Notes under the pieces: generated by a model
The model's input: the letters and a program-made list of their open reading frames with translations, nothing else
Database searches by the model: none
What the model was told of the DNA's origin: nothing
Shown here: positions 1-7,506 of the stretch, in pieces
Position numbering within the stretch: the first letter of the stretch is position 1
Layout of the letters: every line of letters starts with the position of its first letter
Program-made: the position numbers and the translations under genes
NCBI RefSeq assembly: GCF_000241345.1
Contig: NZ_BAED01000004.1
Location: 62,001 to 126,000 of the forward strand
DNA: 64,000 nt
Source: Gordonia amarae NBRC 15530
GTDB taxonomy: Bacteria; Actinomycetota; Actinomycetes; Mycobacteriales; Mycobacteriaceae
Reading direction: 5' to 3'

Positions 1-349
1 CGACGTCGACGATCTCGGCGCAGAACGCGCGCCAGCGCATGTTGGGTTCGATGCCGCGGATGATCACGATGTCACGATCGGATCCGTCGGGACTGCAGTA
101 GGAGATCGACGTGGTCGGCCAGTCGATTCGCCTGGTCACCCCGTCGACCTGCTTTACCGTGGGCCGGTTGACCTGGTAGTCGTAGTAGTCATCCCCGTCG
201 ATTTCGACGAGATGTTCGGCGTCCCAGTTGAGTGCAAGGTGCTCAACCGCGCCACTCGCGGCGTCCCCCGCATCGTTCCATCCCTCGAATGCGGCAATCA
301 GGACCGGACGGCGGAGCCGGGGAAGGTTCGACAGTTGCTCAGCGTTCAC
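1..349 (-). CDS. PAC2 family protein (N-terminal part, runs off window)
   Basis: The reverse strand encodes about 116 residues in an open frame from a GTG at 349 to the window edge. The N-terminus reads VNAEQLSNLPRLRRPVLIAA, followed by FEGWDDAGDAAS, DGDDYYDYQVNRP and RGIEPNMRWR. These are typical of actinobacterial PAC2 (proteasome-assembly-chaperone-like) proteins, the Rv2125 family next to metH in mycobacteria. The C-terminal part is outside the window. The start is supported by a TAGGCT box 6 nt upstream, which suggests a leaderless message. The gene is divergent from metH. The biochemical role in actinobacteria is not settled; any link to the proteasome genes 22 kb away is inference from the family name only. 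Confidence 0.85.
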   Translation of the reverse strand, partial: MNAEQLSNLPRLRRPVLIAAFEGWNDAGDAASGAVEHLALNWDAEHLVEIDGDDYYDYQVNRPTVKQVDGVTRRIDWPTTSISYCSPDGSDRDIVIIRGIEPNMRWRAFCAEIVDV

Positions 350-355
350 TGATCC

Positions 356-361
356 AGCCTA
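356..361 (-). promoter_or_regulatory. -10 box of the PAC2 gene
   Basis: The reverse strand reads TAGGCT, then 6 nt, then the GTG start at 349. This matches the actinobacterial TANNNT -10 with transcription starting at the start codon. No ribosome binding site is visible. Confidence 0.5.
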
Positions 362-387
362 CGACCGAACCGCAATGAAGGGCGAAC

Positions 388-393
388 TAAGCT
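388..393 (+). promoter_or_regulatory. -10 box of metH
   Basis: TAAGCT is followed by 7 nt and the metH ATG at 401. No Shine-Dalgarno sequence is visible, so a leaderless metH transcript is likely. The 51-bp gap to the divergent gene is too short for a cobalamin riboswitch. Confidence 0.5.
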
Positions 394-400
394 GTCAACC

Positions 401-3400
401 ATGTCCTATCGCAAATCTCACGCAACCGAACAGGCCGGATACGATTCATCCTTCCTGTCGGCCATGTCCCGCCGAGTGCTGATCGGCGACGGTGCGATGG
501 GCACGATGCTCCAAGCTGCGGATTTGACCCTCGACGATTTCAACGGCCTCGAAGGCTGCAACGAGATCCTCAACGACACCCGTCCCGATGTGCTCGCCGG
601 TATCCACCGAGCCTACTTCGAGGCCGGTGCCGATGCCGTCGAAACCAACACCTTCGGCTGCAACCTGTCCAATCTCGGCGACTACGACATCGCCGACCGC
701 ATCCGCGAGCTGTCCTACAAGGGCACCGCGATCGCCCGAGGTGTCGCCGACGAGATGGGTGTGTCGGCCGATGGCACCCCGCGTTTCGTGCTCGGCTCCA
801 TCGGCCCTGGCACCAAGCTGCCCAGCCTCGGGCACACCACCTTCGAGATCATCCGCAACGCCTACTTCGAGTGCGTGGCCGGAATGCTCGACGGCGGCGC
901 CGACGCGATCCTGGTGGAGACCAGCCAGGACCTGCTGCAGGTCAAGGCGGCGGTGATCGCGGCCCGCCGGGCGATGGCCGAACTGGGCCGGTCCATCCCG
1001 ATCATCTCCCACGTCACCGTCGAGACCACCGGCACCATGCTGCTCGGATCCGAGATCGGTGCCGCCCTGACCGCGATCGAGCCGCTCGGCGTCGACATGA
1101 TCGGCCTGAACTGCGCCACCGGCCCCGCCGAGATGAGCGAACACCTGCGGTACCTGTCCAAGCACTCCCGCATCCCGGTGTCGGTGATGCCGAACGCGGG
1201 TCTGCCGGTGCTCGGCCCCAACGGCGCCGAGTACCCACTGGCCCCCGACGAACTCGCCGAGGCGCTCAGCGGCTTCGTCAGCGGTTTCGGGCTGGCCTTC
1301 GTGGGCGGTTGCTGCGGCACCACCCCCGAACACATCCGGCAGGTCGCCGAGGCGGTGGCGCAGGTCACCCCGGCGGTGCGCGCCCCCGACCACCAGTCGG
1401 AAACCTCGTCGCTGTACACGGCGGTGCCGTTCGACCAGGACGCCAGCTTCCTGGTGATCGGGGAACGCACCAACTCCAACGGATCCAAGGCGTTCCGGGA
1501 GGCGATGATCGCCGGCGATTACCAGAAGTGCCTGGACGCCGCCAAGGACCAGACCCGCGACGGCGCCCACATGCTCGACCTCAACGTCGACTACGTGGGC
1601 CGCGACGGTGCCGCCGACATGACGGCGCTGGCCACCCGCTTCGCCACGTCCTCGACGCTGCCGATCATGATCGACTCCACCGAACCCGACGTCATTCAGG
1701 CGGGTCTGGAAGCGCTCGGCGGTCGGTGCGCGGTCAACTCCGTCAACTACGAGGACGGCGACGGCCCCGACTCCCGGTTCGCGCGCATCATGCGGCTGGT
1801 CGTCGAGCACGGTGCCGCGGTCGTGGCGCTGACCATCGACGAGGAAGGCCAGGCGCGTACAGCCGACCACAAGGTGCGGATCGCCGAACGCCTCATCGCC
1901 GAGATCACCGGCGAGTGGGGCCTGTCGGAGGAGGACATCATCATCGATGCCCTCACCTTCCCGATCTCCACCGGCCAGGAGGAGGTGCGTCGCGACGGGA
2001 TCGAAACCATCGAGGCCATCCGCCGGCTCAAGGAGGCACATCCGGAGATCCACTTCACCCTGGGTATCTCCAATATCTCGTTCGGCCTGAACCCGGCCGC
2101 CCGGCAGGTGCTCAACTCGGTGTTCCTGCACGAATGCGTGCAGGCCGGTCTCGACACCGCGATCGTGCATGCCTCCAAGATCCTGCCGATGGCGCGGATC
2201 CCCGACGAACAGCGGACCGTCGCCCTCGACCTGGTCTACAACCGCCGCACCGACGACTACGACCCGCTGCAGAAGCTCATGGAGCTGTTCGAGGGTGTGT
2301 CGGCAGCCTCCGCCCGCGAGTCGCGGGCCGCGGAACTGGCGAAACTGCCGCTGTTCGAGCGGCTCGAGCGGCGCATCGTCGACGGTGAACGCAACGGACT
2401 GGAGGCCGACCTCGATGAGGCGATGACCACGGTACCGCCACTGAAGATCATCAACGAGACCCTGCTGTCGGGCATGAAGACGGTCGGTGAGCTGTTCGGT
2501 TCGGGCCAGATGCAGTTGCCGTTCGTGCTGCAGTCGGCCGAGGTGATGAAAACCGCTGTGGCACACCTGGAACCGCACATGGAGTCCACCGGAGACAGTG
2601 GCAAGGGCCGGATCGTGCTGGCCACGGTCAAGGGCGACGTGCACGACATCGGCAAGAACCTCGTCGACATCATCCTGTCCAACAACGGCTACGAGGTCGT
2701 CAACATCGGTATCAAGCAACCGATTTCGACGATCCTGGAGGTCGCCGAGGACAAGAAGGCCGACGTGATCGGCATGTCGGGTCTGCTGGTGAAGTCCACG
2801 GTGGTGATGAAGGAGAACCTCGAGGAGATCAACTCGCGGGGTCTGGCCGACACGTACCCGGTGCTGCTCGGCGGTGCCGCCCTCACCCGCGCCTACGTCG
2901 AGAACGATCTCACCGACACCTACGACGGTGACGTGCACTACGCGCGTGACGCCTTCGAGGGCCTGCGGCTGATGGACGACATCATGGCCACCAAACGGGG
3001 AGAGGGGCCCGATCCGGACAGCCCGGAGGCGATCGCCGCCGCCAAGAAGGCCGCCGACCGCAAGGCGCGGCACGAGCGGTCCAAGAAGATCGCGGCCAAA
3101 CGCAAGGCCGCCGAGGTTCCGGTGGAGGTGCCGGCGCGGTCGGATGTGGTGTCCGACAACCAGATCCCGACGCCGCCGTTCTGGGGCACCCGCATCATCA
3201 AGGGTGTTCCGGTCGCCGACTACCTGCAGTTGCTCGATGAGCGAGCCCTGTTCCTCGGCCAGTGGGGGCTGCGCGGCACCCGCGGCGGCGACGGACCGTC
3301 GTACGAGGATCTGGTCGAATCTGAGGGCCGGCCGCGGCTGCGGCACTGGATCGACCGGCTGTCGACGGAGAACATCCTGCAGCACGCCGCCGTCGTGTAC

Positions 3401-3979
3401 GGGTACTTCCCGGCCGTCAGTGAAGGCGACGCGGTGCACGTGCTCACAGAACCGCGCCCCGATGCCCCGGTGCGGTACACGTTCGAGTTCCCCCGGCAGC
3501 AACGCTCCCGGTTCCTGTGCATCGCGGACTTCATCGCCTCCCGCGAATCGGCCGTTGCCGCAGGACATGTCGACGTGCTGCCGTTCCAGCTCGTCACGAT
3601 GGGGCAGCCGATCGCCGACTTCGCCAACAAGCTGTTCGCCGAGGACGCCTACCGCGACTATCTCGAGGTGCACGGCATCGGTGTGCAGCTCACCGAGGCG
3701 CTGGCCGAGTACTGGCATCAGCGGGTGCGCTCGGAACTGTCGTTCGGGGGCGAGGACCCGGAGAACCCCCAGGGCTTCTTCGACCTCGAATACCGTGGTG
3801 CCCGTTTCTCGTTCGGGTACGGTGCCTGCCCCGACCTCGACGACCGCGCCAAGATGATCGACCTGCTCGAACCCGAGCGGATCGGCGTGACGCTGTCGGA
3901 GGAACTGCAGTTGCATCCCGAACAGTCCACCGACGCGTTCGTCCTGCACCACCCCGAAGCCAAGTACTTCAACACCTAG
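401..3979 (+). CDS. metH: Cobalamin-dependent methionine synthase
   Basis: MetH transfers a methyl group from methyltetrahydrofolate to homocysteine through enzyme-bound methylcobalamin, in the cytoplasm. The 1192-residue length fits the full four-module family. The homocysteine domain (about 20-320) holds the zinc ligands Cys238 and Cys304-Cys305 (motifs GLNCATG and GGCCGTTPEH). The pterin-binding domain (about 350-610) starts near IGERTNSNGSK. The cobalamin cap lies at about 640-740, and the B12 domain carries DVHDIG with the cobalt-ligating His748. A Lys/Arg-rich linker (about 890-930) leads to the AdoMet-dependent reactivation domain (about 945-1190). The start is chosen from a TAAGCT box 7 nt upstream and the expected N-terminal length. 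The gene needs the B12 made by the cob genes at 45-61 kb. Confidence 0.98.
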   Translation: MSYRKSHATEQAGYDSSFLSAMSRRVLIGDGAMGTMLQAADLTLDDFNGLEGCNEILNDTRPDVLAGIHRAYFEAGADAVETNTFGCNLSNLGDYDIADRIRELSYKGTAIARGVADEMGVSADGTPRFVLGSIGPGTKLPSLGHTTFEIIRNAYFECVAGMLDGGADAILVETSQDLLQVKAAVIAARRAMAELGRSIPIISHVTVETTGTMLLGSEIGAALTAIEPLGVDMIGLNCATGPAEMSEHLRYLSKHSRIPVSVMPNAGLPVLGPNGAEYPLAPDELAEALSGFVSGFGLAFVGGCCGTTPEHIRQVAEAVAQVTPAVRAPDHQSETSSLYTAVPFDQDASFLVIGERTNSNGSKAFREAMIAGDYQKCLDAAKDQTRDGAHMLDLNVDYVGRDGAADMTALATRFATSSTLPIMIDSTEPDVIQAGLEALGGRCAVNSVNYEDGDGPDSRFARIMRLVVEHGAAVVALTIDEEGQARTADHKVRIAERLIAEITGEWGLSEEDIIIDALTFPISTGQEEVRRDGIETIEAIRRLKEAHPEIHFTLGISNISFGLNPAARQVLNSVFLHECVQAGLDTAIVHASKILPMARIPDEQRTVALDLVYNRRTDDYDPLQKLMELFEGVSAASARESRAAELAKLPLFERLERRIVDGERNGLEADLDEAMTTVPPLKIINETLLSGMKTVGELFGSGQMQLPFVLQSAEVMKTAVAHLEPHMESTGDSGKGRIVLATVKGDVHDIGKNLVDIILSNNGYEVVNIGIKQPISTILEVAEDKKADVIGMSGLLVKSTVVMKENLEEINSRGLADTYPVLLGGAALTRAYVENDLTDTYDGDVHYARDAFEGLRLMDDIMATKRGEGPDPDSPEAIAAAKKAADRKARHERSKKIAAKRKAAEVPVEVPARSDVVSDNQIPTPPFWGTRIIKGVPVADYLQLLDERALFLGQWGLRGTRGGDGPSYEDLVESEGRPRLRHWIDRLSTENILQHAAVVYGYFPAVSEGDAVHVLTEPRPDAPVRYTFEFPRQQRSRFLCIADFIASRESAVAAGHVDVLPFQLVTMGQPIADFANKLFAEDAYRDYLEVHGIGVQLTEALAEYWHQRVRSELSFGGEDPENPQGFFDLEYRGARFSFGYGACPDLDDRAKMIDLLEPERIGVTLSEELQLHPEQSTDAFVLHHPEAKYFNT

Positions 3980-3989
3980 CCACCCGTTA

Positions 3990-4030
3990 TGTGGTGGATC
4001 GGGACCGTACGTGAGCCCCGATCCACCACA
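3990..4030. terminator. Perfect 14-bp hairpin after metH, copy 1 of a repeat
   Basis: The arms 3990-4003 (TGTGGTGGATCGGG) and 4017-4030 are exact reverse complements around a 13-nt loop. The element begins 11 nt after the metH stop codon, where a Rho-independent terminator is expected, although no T-tract follows (usual for high-GC actinobacteria). It shares 31 of 41 positions with the hairpin at 5558-5598. Confidence 0.7.
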
Positions 4031-4099
4031 AACGCGGTCAGCAGGAACCACGCAGAGCGCTCCCATCGGGTTCACAGCAACCGCGACGACAGTGGTCTC

Positions 4100-5545
4100 A
4101 TGACGTCTGCAACTCTTGTGCGTTCCGACGGTGATCCGGTGGACTCCGACGACCGGACCGGGCCACCGGGAACAACGCCCCGATGGCTGCGCTGGTCGGT
4201 GCTCGGGGCGATCATCGTCGTCGCCCTGGTGATCCGCCGGCACTACCTCGACATCGAAACCCTCGACTACCGGGCGTTCCTGAGCCGCTGGTACGGGGTG
4301 CTCGACGCCCAGGGTATCGATGCGTTCAAGGAACGTTTCGCTGACTACAACTATCCGTACCTGTATCTGATCTGGATCCTCACCGCGCTCAACATCCCCG
4401 CGCTCGTGGGGATCAAGGCGATCTCGATCGTCTTCGATTTCGTGCTGGCATTCTTCGCCTACCGGATCGTGGCGCTGCGCACCGATCGGTTCTCGTTGCG
4501 GGCGTTGGCTTTCGGTGTGATGATCCTGCTGCCGTCGGTGATCGCCAACAGTGCCTGGTGGGGTCAGGCCGACGGGATCTATTCGGCGTTCGTGCTCGGC
4601 GGGATCTACTTCCTCCTGCGGGCGCAGCACGGCGGGATCGGCCGGTCACGGTACCTGTGGAACTCGGTGTGGGCGTGCGCGTTCTTCGGTCTGGCGCTGT
4701 CGTTCAAACTGCAGGCGATCTTCGTGCTGCCGGTGCTGGCCTGGCTGCTGCTGCGCGGCAGGCTGCCCTGGCAGTCGCTGTTGGCGATTCCGGCGGTGTT
4801 CGCGCTGACGGAGGTGCCCGCGCTGATCGCGGGGGCACCGCTGCACGACGTGCTGACGGTGTACCTGGATCAGACCGGGTCGTATAAGAAGCTCACCCTC
4901 GGCGCGGCCAACCTGTACCAGCTCGTCTCCATCGACGGGGACGCCACCTGGCTGGCCCACGCCGGCATCGCGGCGGCCGGCGTCATCGTCGTGGCCTTCC
5001 TGGCGTGGTCGGTGTGGAAGAGGCCGGCGGTCACCCCGGCGTCGATCCTGGCCGTGGCGACGGCGAGCGCGGTGATCGTGCCGTTCCTGTTGCCGGCCAT
5101 GCACGACCGCTACTTCTACACCGCCGAGGTACTCAGCGTGGTGCTGGCGTTCTACCTACCGCTGCGATTCGTCGTCATCCCGGTGCTGATCCAGCTCGCG
5201 GCGATCGGTGTCTATCACACGTCGCTGAGCGGTGACCAGGGGATGGGCGGTCCTGGAGGCGGTGGCTTCGGGGGCGGTCAGGGCGGTCCCGGCCGCACGG
5301 GTTCCGGTATCTCCGATGCGGCGGGCAACACCGCCGGCGCGGGAACCGGCGGAACCGGCAACGGACCGAGCGCAGGACCCGGAGGCGGAGGTCAGGGTGG
5401 TGGCCCGGGCGGCGGGGGACCCGGCGGCGGCAACGACGGCTACACGTCGGGCCGCGGCGACAGCACACTCGTGATGTGTGCCACCGCGATGGGTCTGTCC
5501 GCGCTGACCCTGGTGTACGCGGTCGCCCACACGTTCAGGAAATAG
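4100..5545 (+). CDS. Gpi18-like membrane mannosyltransferase with Gly-rich insert
   Basis: This is an integral membrane protein of 481 residues with about ten predicted hydrophobic helices. Its N-terminal segment (LDYRAFLSRWYGVLDAQG, then FADYNYPYLYLIW) matches bacterial Gpi18/GT-C mannosyltransferase-like proteins, which transfer sugars from polyprenyl-phosphate donors on the outer face of the membrane. The substrate cannot be told. Residues about 378-450 form a loop made almost only of Gly, Pro, Ala, Gln and Ser before the last helix, which is unusual. An in-frame ATG further upstream (3989) is rejected because it lies inside the terminator hairpin; the ATG at 4100 starts a normal cytoplasmic tail before the first helix. 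Confidence 0.75.
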   Translation: MTSATLVRSDGDPVDSDDRTGPPGTTPRWLRWSVLGAIIVVALVIRRHYLDIETLDYRAFLSRWYGVLDAQGIDAFKERFADYNYPYLYLIWILTALNIPALVGIKAISIVFDFVLAFFAYRIVALRTDRFSLRALAFGVMILLPSVIANSAWWGQADGIYSAFVLGGIYFLLRAQHGGIGRSRYLWNSVWACAFFGLALSFKLQAIFVLPVLAWLLLRGRLPWQSLLAIPAVFALTEVPALIAGAPLHDVLTVYLDQTGSYKKLTLGAANLYQLVSIDGDATWLAHAGIAAAGVIVVAFLAWSVWKRPAVTPASILAVATASAVIVPFLLPAMHDRYFYTAEVLSVVLAFYLPLRFVVIPVLIQLAAIGVYHTSLSGDQGMGGPGGGGFGGGQGGPGRTGSGISDAAGNTAGAGTGGTGNGPSAGPGGGGQGGGPGGGGPGGGNDGYTSGRGDSTLVMCATAMGLSALTLVYAVAHTFRK

Positions 5546-5558
5546 TACCCGCCGACAC

Positions 5559-5597
5559 GTGGCGGATCGTGGCCCTGAATGAGCTCCGATCCGCCAC
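5559..5597. terminator. 11-bp hairpin, copy 2 of the post-metH repeat
   Basis: The arms GTGGCGGATCG (5559-5569) and 5587-5597 pair perfectly around a 17-nt loop, 13 nt after the glycosyltransferase stop codon. The sequence is homologous to the hairpin at 3990-4030, with a compensatory T-A to C-G change in the stem. It probably terminates transcription of the upstream gene. Confidence 0.65.
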
Positions 5598-5667
5598 ATA
5601 CCGCGAGATCGAGTTGCCGCTGGGAACCGGAGACTTCGGCTGAGATGGTTCATGCCATGATGGGCGG

Positions 5668-7065
5668 GTGACGTCAGGGGGGGTGGCGGTGACGAGTTCG
5701 GTGGCTGCTGGAGACATTTTCGCCGGGTATCGGATTGAGCGCCGGATCGGTGCGGGCGGTATGGGTGAGGTGTTTCTTGCCGAGCATCCGAGGCTTCCCC
5801 GCAAAGATGCGCTCAAGCTGCTCTCACCTGGGATCCGTGGTGACGGCGATTTCCGGCGCCGCTTCGTCCGGGAAGCAGAACTGTCGGCCGGCCTTCGGCA
5901 TCCGCATATCGTTCCGATCTACGACTGCGGAGATGTGGACGGCCGGTTATGGATCTCCATGGCCTATATCGAGGGGCCCGATGCCGGTACGCTGGCATCG
6001 AGCTACGAGAACCGTTTCATGCCAACAGAGTTGGTGATCGACATCACCAATGCGATCGCTGGGGCTCTGGACTACGCACATGAGCGGGGTTTGTTGCACC
6101 GCGATGTCAAGCCCGGGAACATCCTGGTCGACGAGAGTTCGCGTCCGCAGGCTTACCTTGCAGATTTCGGCATTGCCAGACCTCAGGACGACAACCTGGG
6201 ATTGACCGCCACCGGCGGATTCATCGGAAGCGTCCCGTATTGTGCTCCCGAGCAGTTCGATGACCCACGAACGTTGACCGCCGCCGTCGATCAGTATCAA
6301 CTCGCCTGTACCGCGTTCGAGCTTCTTACCGGCGCACCACCTTTCGGGTCACCAGAGCCACTTGCGGCAATGCGGCAGCATTTGACCGCGGATCCACCTG
6401 ATCCGGGGTATCGGCGGCCGGGACTGCCCCATACCCTTGCAGGGGTGTTCAGACGGGCCCTCGCCAAGGACCCTTCGCATCGTTACCCGACCTGTGCGGA
6501 TTTCGCCGATGCCCTGGCCGAATCGCTCCGATCAGCATCCGTGCCCGAAGGAGCCCGACAGGCGCCGAACGATTGGGGAAGACTCGGTTTGCCGGTGGTC
6601 GGGAGCCTCACGGATACTGGCGATCGACCGGAAGAACCCAACCCAGGCCGCCGCGAAGTGCTCGGGCAGTCGTCGGCAATCGACCAACACCCCGGGCCGG
6701 CGCGGAATCACCGCCTCCGCGTCCGGAAAGTCGATGACAGGGTTTACCAGTTGCGCGATCGCCGGTGGGCTGTACTGCTGGGGATTCAGCGACGACGGGC
6801 AGGACAACGACACGGAGTCGCCGACGCGGGTCGGCGGACTGTCACAGCCCGAAGCTGTTGCCACGAGTCACGGCACCTCTTGTGCCATTTCCGGCGGCGG
6901 ACTGTACTGCTGGGGGAGCAACGACTACGGGGAGATCGGGGATGGGACGAATATCTACCGGCCGGCTCCCACCCGGGTTCCAGGAATATCGGGTGTGACC
7001 GCGGTGTCCACGAACTCCTCGATGACATGCGCGGTGGCAGACGGCAAAGTCTATTGCTGGGGTGA
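5668..7065 (+). CDS. Serine/threonine protein kinase, C-terminus out of frame
   Basis: Residues about 20-290 form a complete Hanks-type kinase: a Gly-rich loop (IGAGGMGEVFLAEH), Lys50 in DALKLL, the catalytic loop HRDVKPGN (145-152), DFG at 167-169 and APEQF in the activation segment. After about residue 300 the frame gives basic, low-complexity sequence without a transmembrane helix. A sensible extracellular domain (RCC1 repeats) continues in another frame, so the gene is frame-disrupted and the last 150 or so residues here are probably not native. The start could be GTG 5668 or GTG 5689; the latter follows a run of seven G residues that would act as ribosome binding site. By eye the codon use is less GC-biased than in neighbours, which suggests relaxed selection or transfer. 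Confidence 0.65.
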   Translation: MTSGGVAVTSSVAAGDIFAGYRIERRIGAGGMGEVFLAEHPRLPRKDALKLLSPGIRGDGDFRRRFVREAELSAGLRHPHIVPIYDCGDVDGRLWISMAYIEGPDAGTLASSYENRFMPTELVIDITNAIAGALDYAHERGLLHRDVKPGNILVDESSRPQAYLADFGIARPQDDNLGLTATGGFIGSVPYCAPEQFDDPRTLTAAVDQYQLACTAFELLTGAPPFGSPEPLAAMRQHLTADPPDPGYRRPGLPHTLAGVFRRALAKDPSHRYPTCADFADALAESLRSASVPEGARQAPNDWGRLGLPVVGSLTDTGDRPEEPNPGRREVLGQSSAIDQHPGPARNHRLRVRKVDDRVYQLRDRRWAVLLGIQRRRAGQRHGVADAGRRTVTARSCCHESRHLLCHFRRRTVLLGEQRLRGDRGWDEYLPAGSHPGSRNIGCDRGVHELLDDMRGGRRQSLLLG

Positions 7066-7078
7066 CGGCCGCCTATGA
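6737..7078 (+). pseudogene. RCC1-repeat remnant of the kinase gene
   Basis: In the +2 frame relative to the kinase, three successive CxI/V..G..YCWG units are readable (FTSCAIAGGLYCWG, GTSCAISGGGLYCWG, MTCAVADGKVYCWG) with SPTRV and APTRV connectors. This is the signature of RCC1 beta-propeller blades in extracellular sensor domains of actinobacterial kinases. A full propeller has seven blades; here only two and a half remain and the frame stops right after CWGDGRL. No membrane helix can be found between kinase and repeats in any frame. The gene therefore appears to have lost its linker, several blades and its reading frame. Confidence 0.6.
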
Positions 7079-7118
7079 GGATCCGGCGATCACGGGCGGT
7101 CACCAACCGGGAAATCGG

Positions 7119-7454
7119 TCAGCTGGTGAACAGCAATCCCAGGGCGATCACTCCGAGTGCGGTGATCACACCCACGATGGCGGCGAGCGACTTCACCACC
7201 GCTGTGCGCCGGGTGACCAGTGTGCCGAGAGCCAGGACCAGGACCGCGGCGCCGATTCCGACCGGGATCAGGGCCTGCAGCTGCCAGGCCGTGCAGTCGC
7301 TGTCATCGAAATCATCGGTGCACATGCCGCTCAGGCCGAGAAACAGCAGCGACACCAATGCGCTGACACCGAAGAGCAACGAACCGGCAAGCACGGTCAC
7401 CACACGCAACGTGACCACGACAGGTGGTGGTTTCACCGGCGGGTGACCTGACAT
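7119..7454 (-). CDS. Small membrane protein, function unknown
   Basis: This 111-residue protein starts MSGHPPVKPPP and has three hydrophobic stretches (about 14-42, 61-80 and 90-108). The first two are separated by an acidic loop with two cysteines (MCTDDFDDSDC) that may form a disulfide outside the cell. I recognise no family. The start is supported by TAGCAT placed 6 nt upstream of the ATG, as in many genes of this window. It is tail-to-tail with the disrupted kinase gene and lies downstream of the exporter gene on the same strand. Confidence 0.7.
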   Translation of the reverse strand: MSGHPPVKPPPVVVTLRVVTVLAGSLLFGVSALVSLLFLGLSGMCTDDFDDSDCTAWQLQALIPVGIGAAVLVLALGTLVTRRTAVVKSLAAIVGVITALGVIALGLLFTS

Positions 7455-7460
7455 GACCCG

Positions 7461-7466
7461 ATGCTA
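7461..7466 (-). promoter_or_regulatory. -10 box of the 111-residue membrane protein gene
   Basis: The reverse strand reads TAGCAT, then 6 nt, then the ATG at 7454, suggesting a leaderless transcript. Confidence 0.45.
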
Positions 7467-7506
7467 GTACCAGCCCGCGCGGTGTCGTCCACGCAAATGG
7501 GTGGGG

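Noticed and set aside
350-400. Cobalamin riboswitch in front of metH
   Set aside because: Only 50 bp are available, no B12 box is present and a leaderless start is likely.
3989-4099. Longer N-terminus for the Gpi18-like protein
   Set aside because: The upstream ATG lies inside the terminator hairpin and the extra 37 residues look non-coding.
446-4630. A 1394-codon open frame on the reverse strand across metH
   Set aside because: It is a shadow of metH in high-GC DNA: it has no family motifs, is rich in Arg, Gly, Asp and His, and runs through the hairpin and into the next gene.
5677-5683. Phase-variable G7 tract in the kinase gene
   Set aside because: The tract lies between two possible start codons and more simply serves as a ribosome binding site for GTG 5689.
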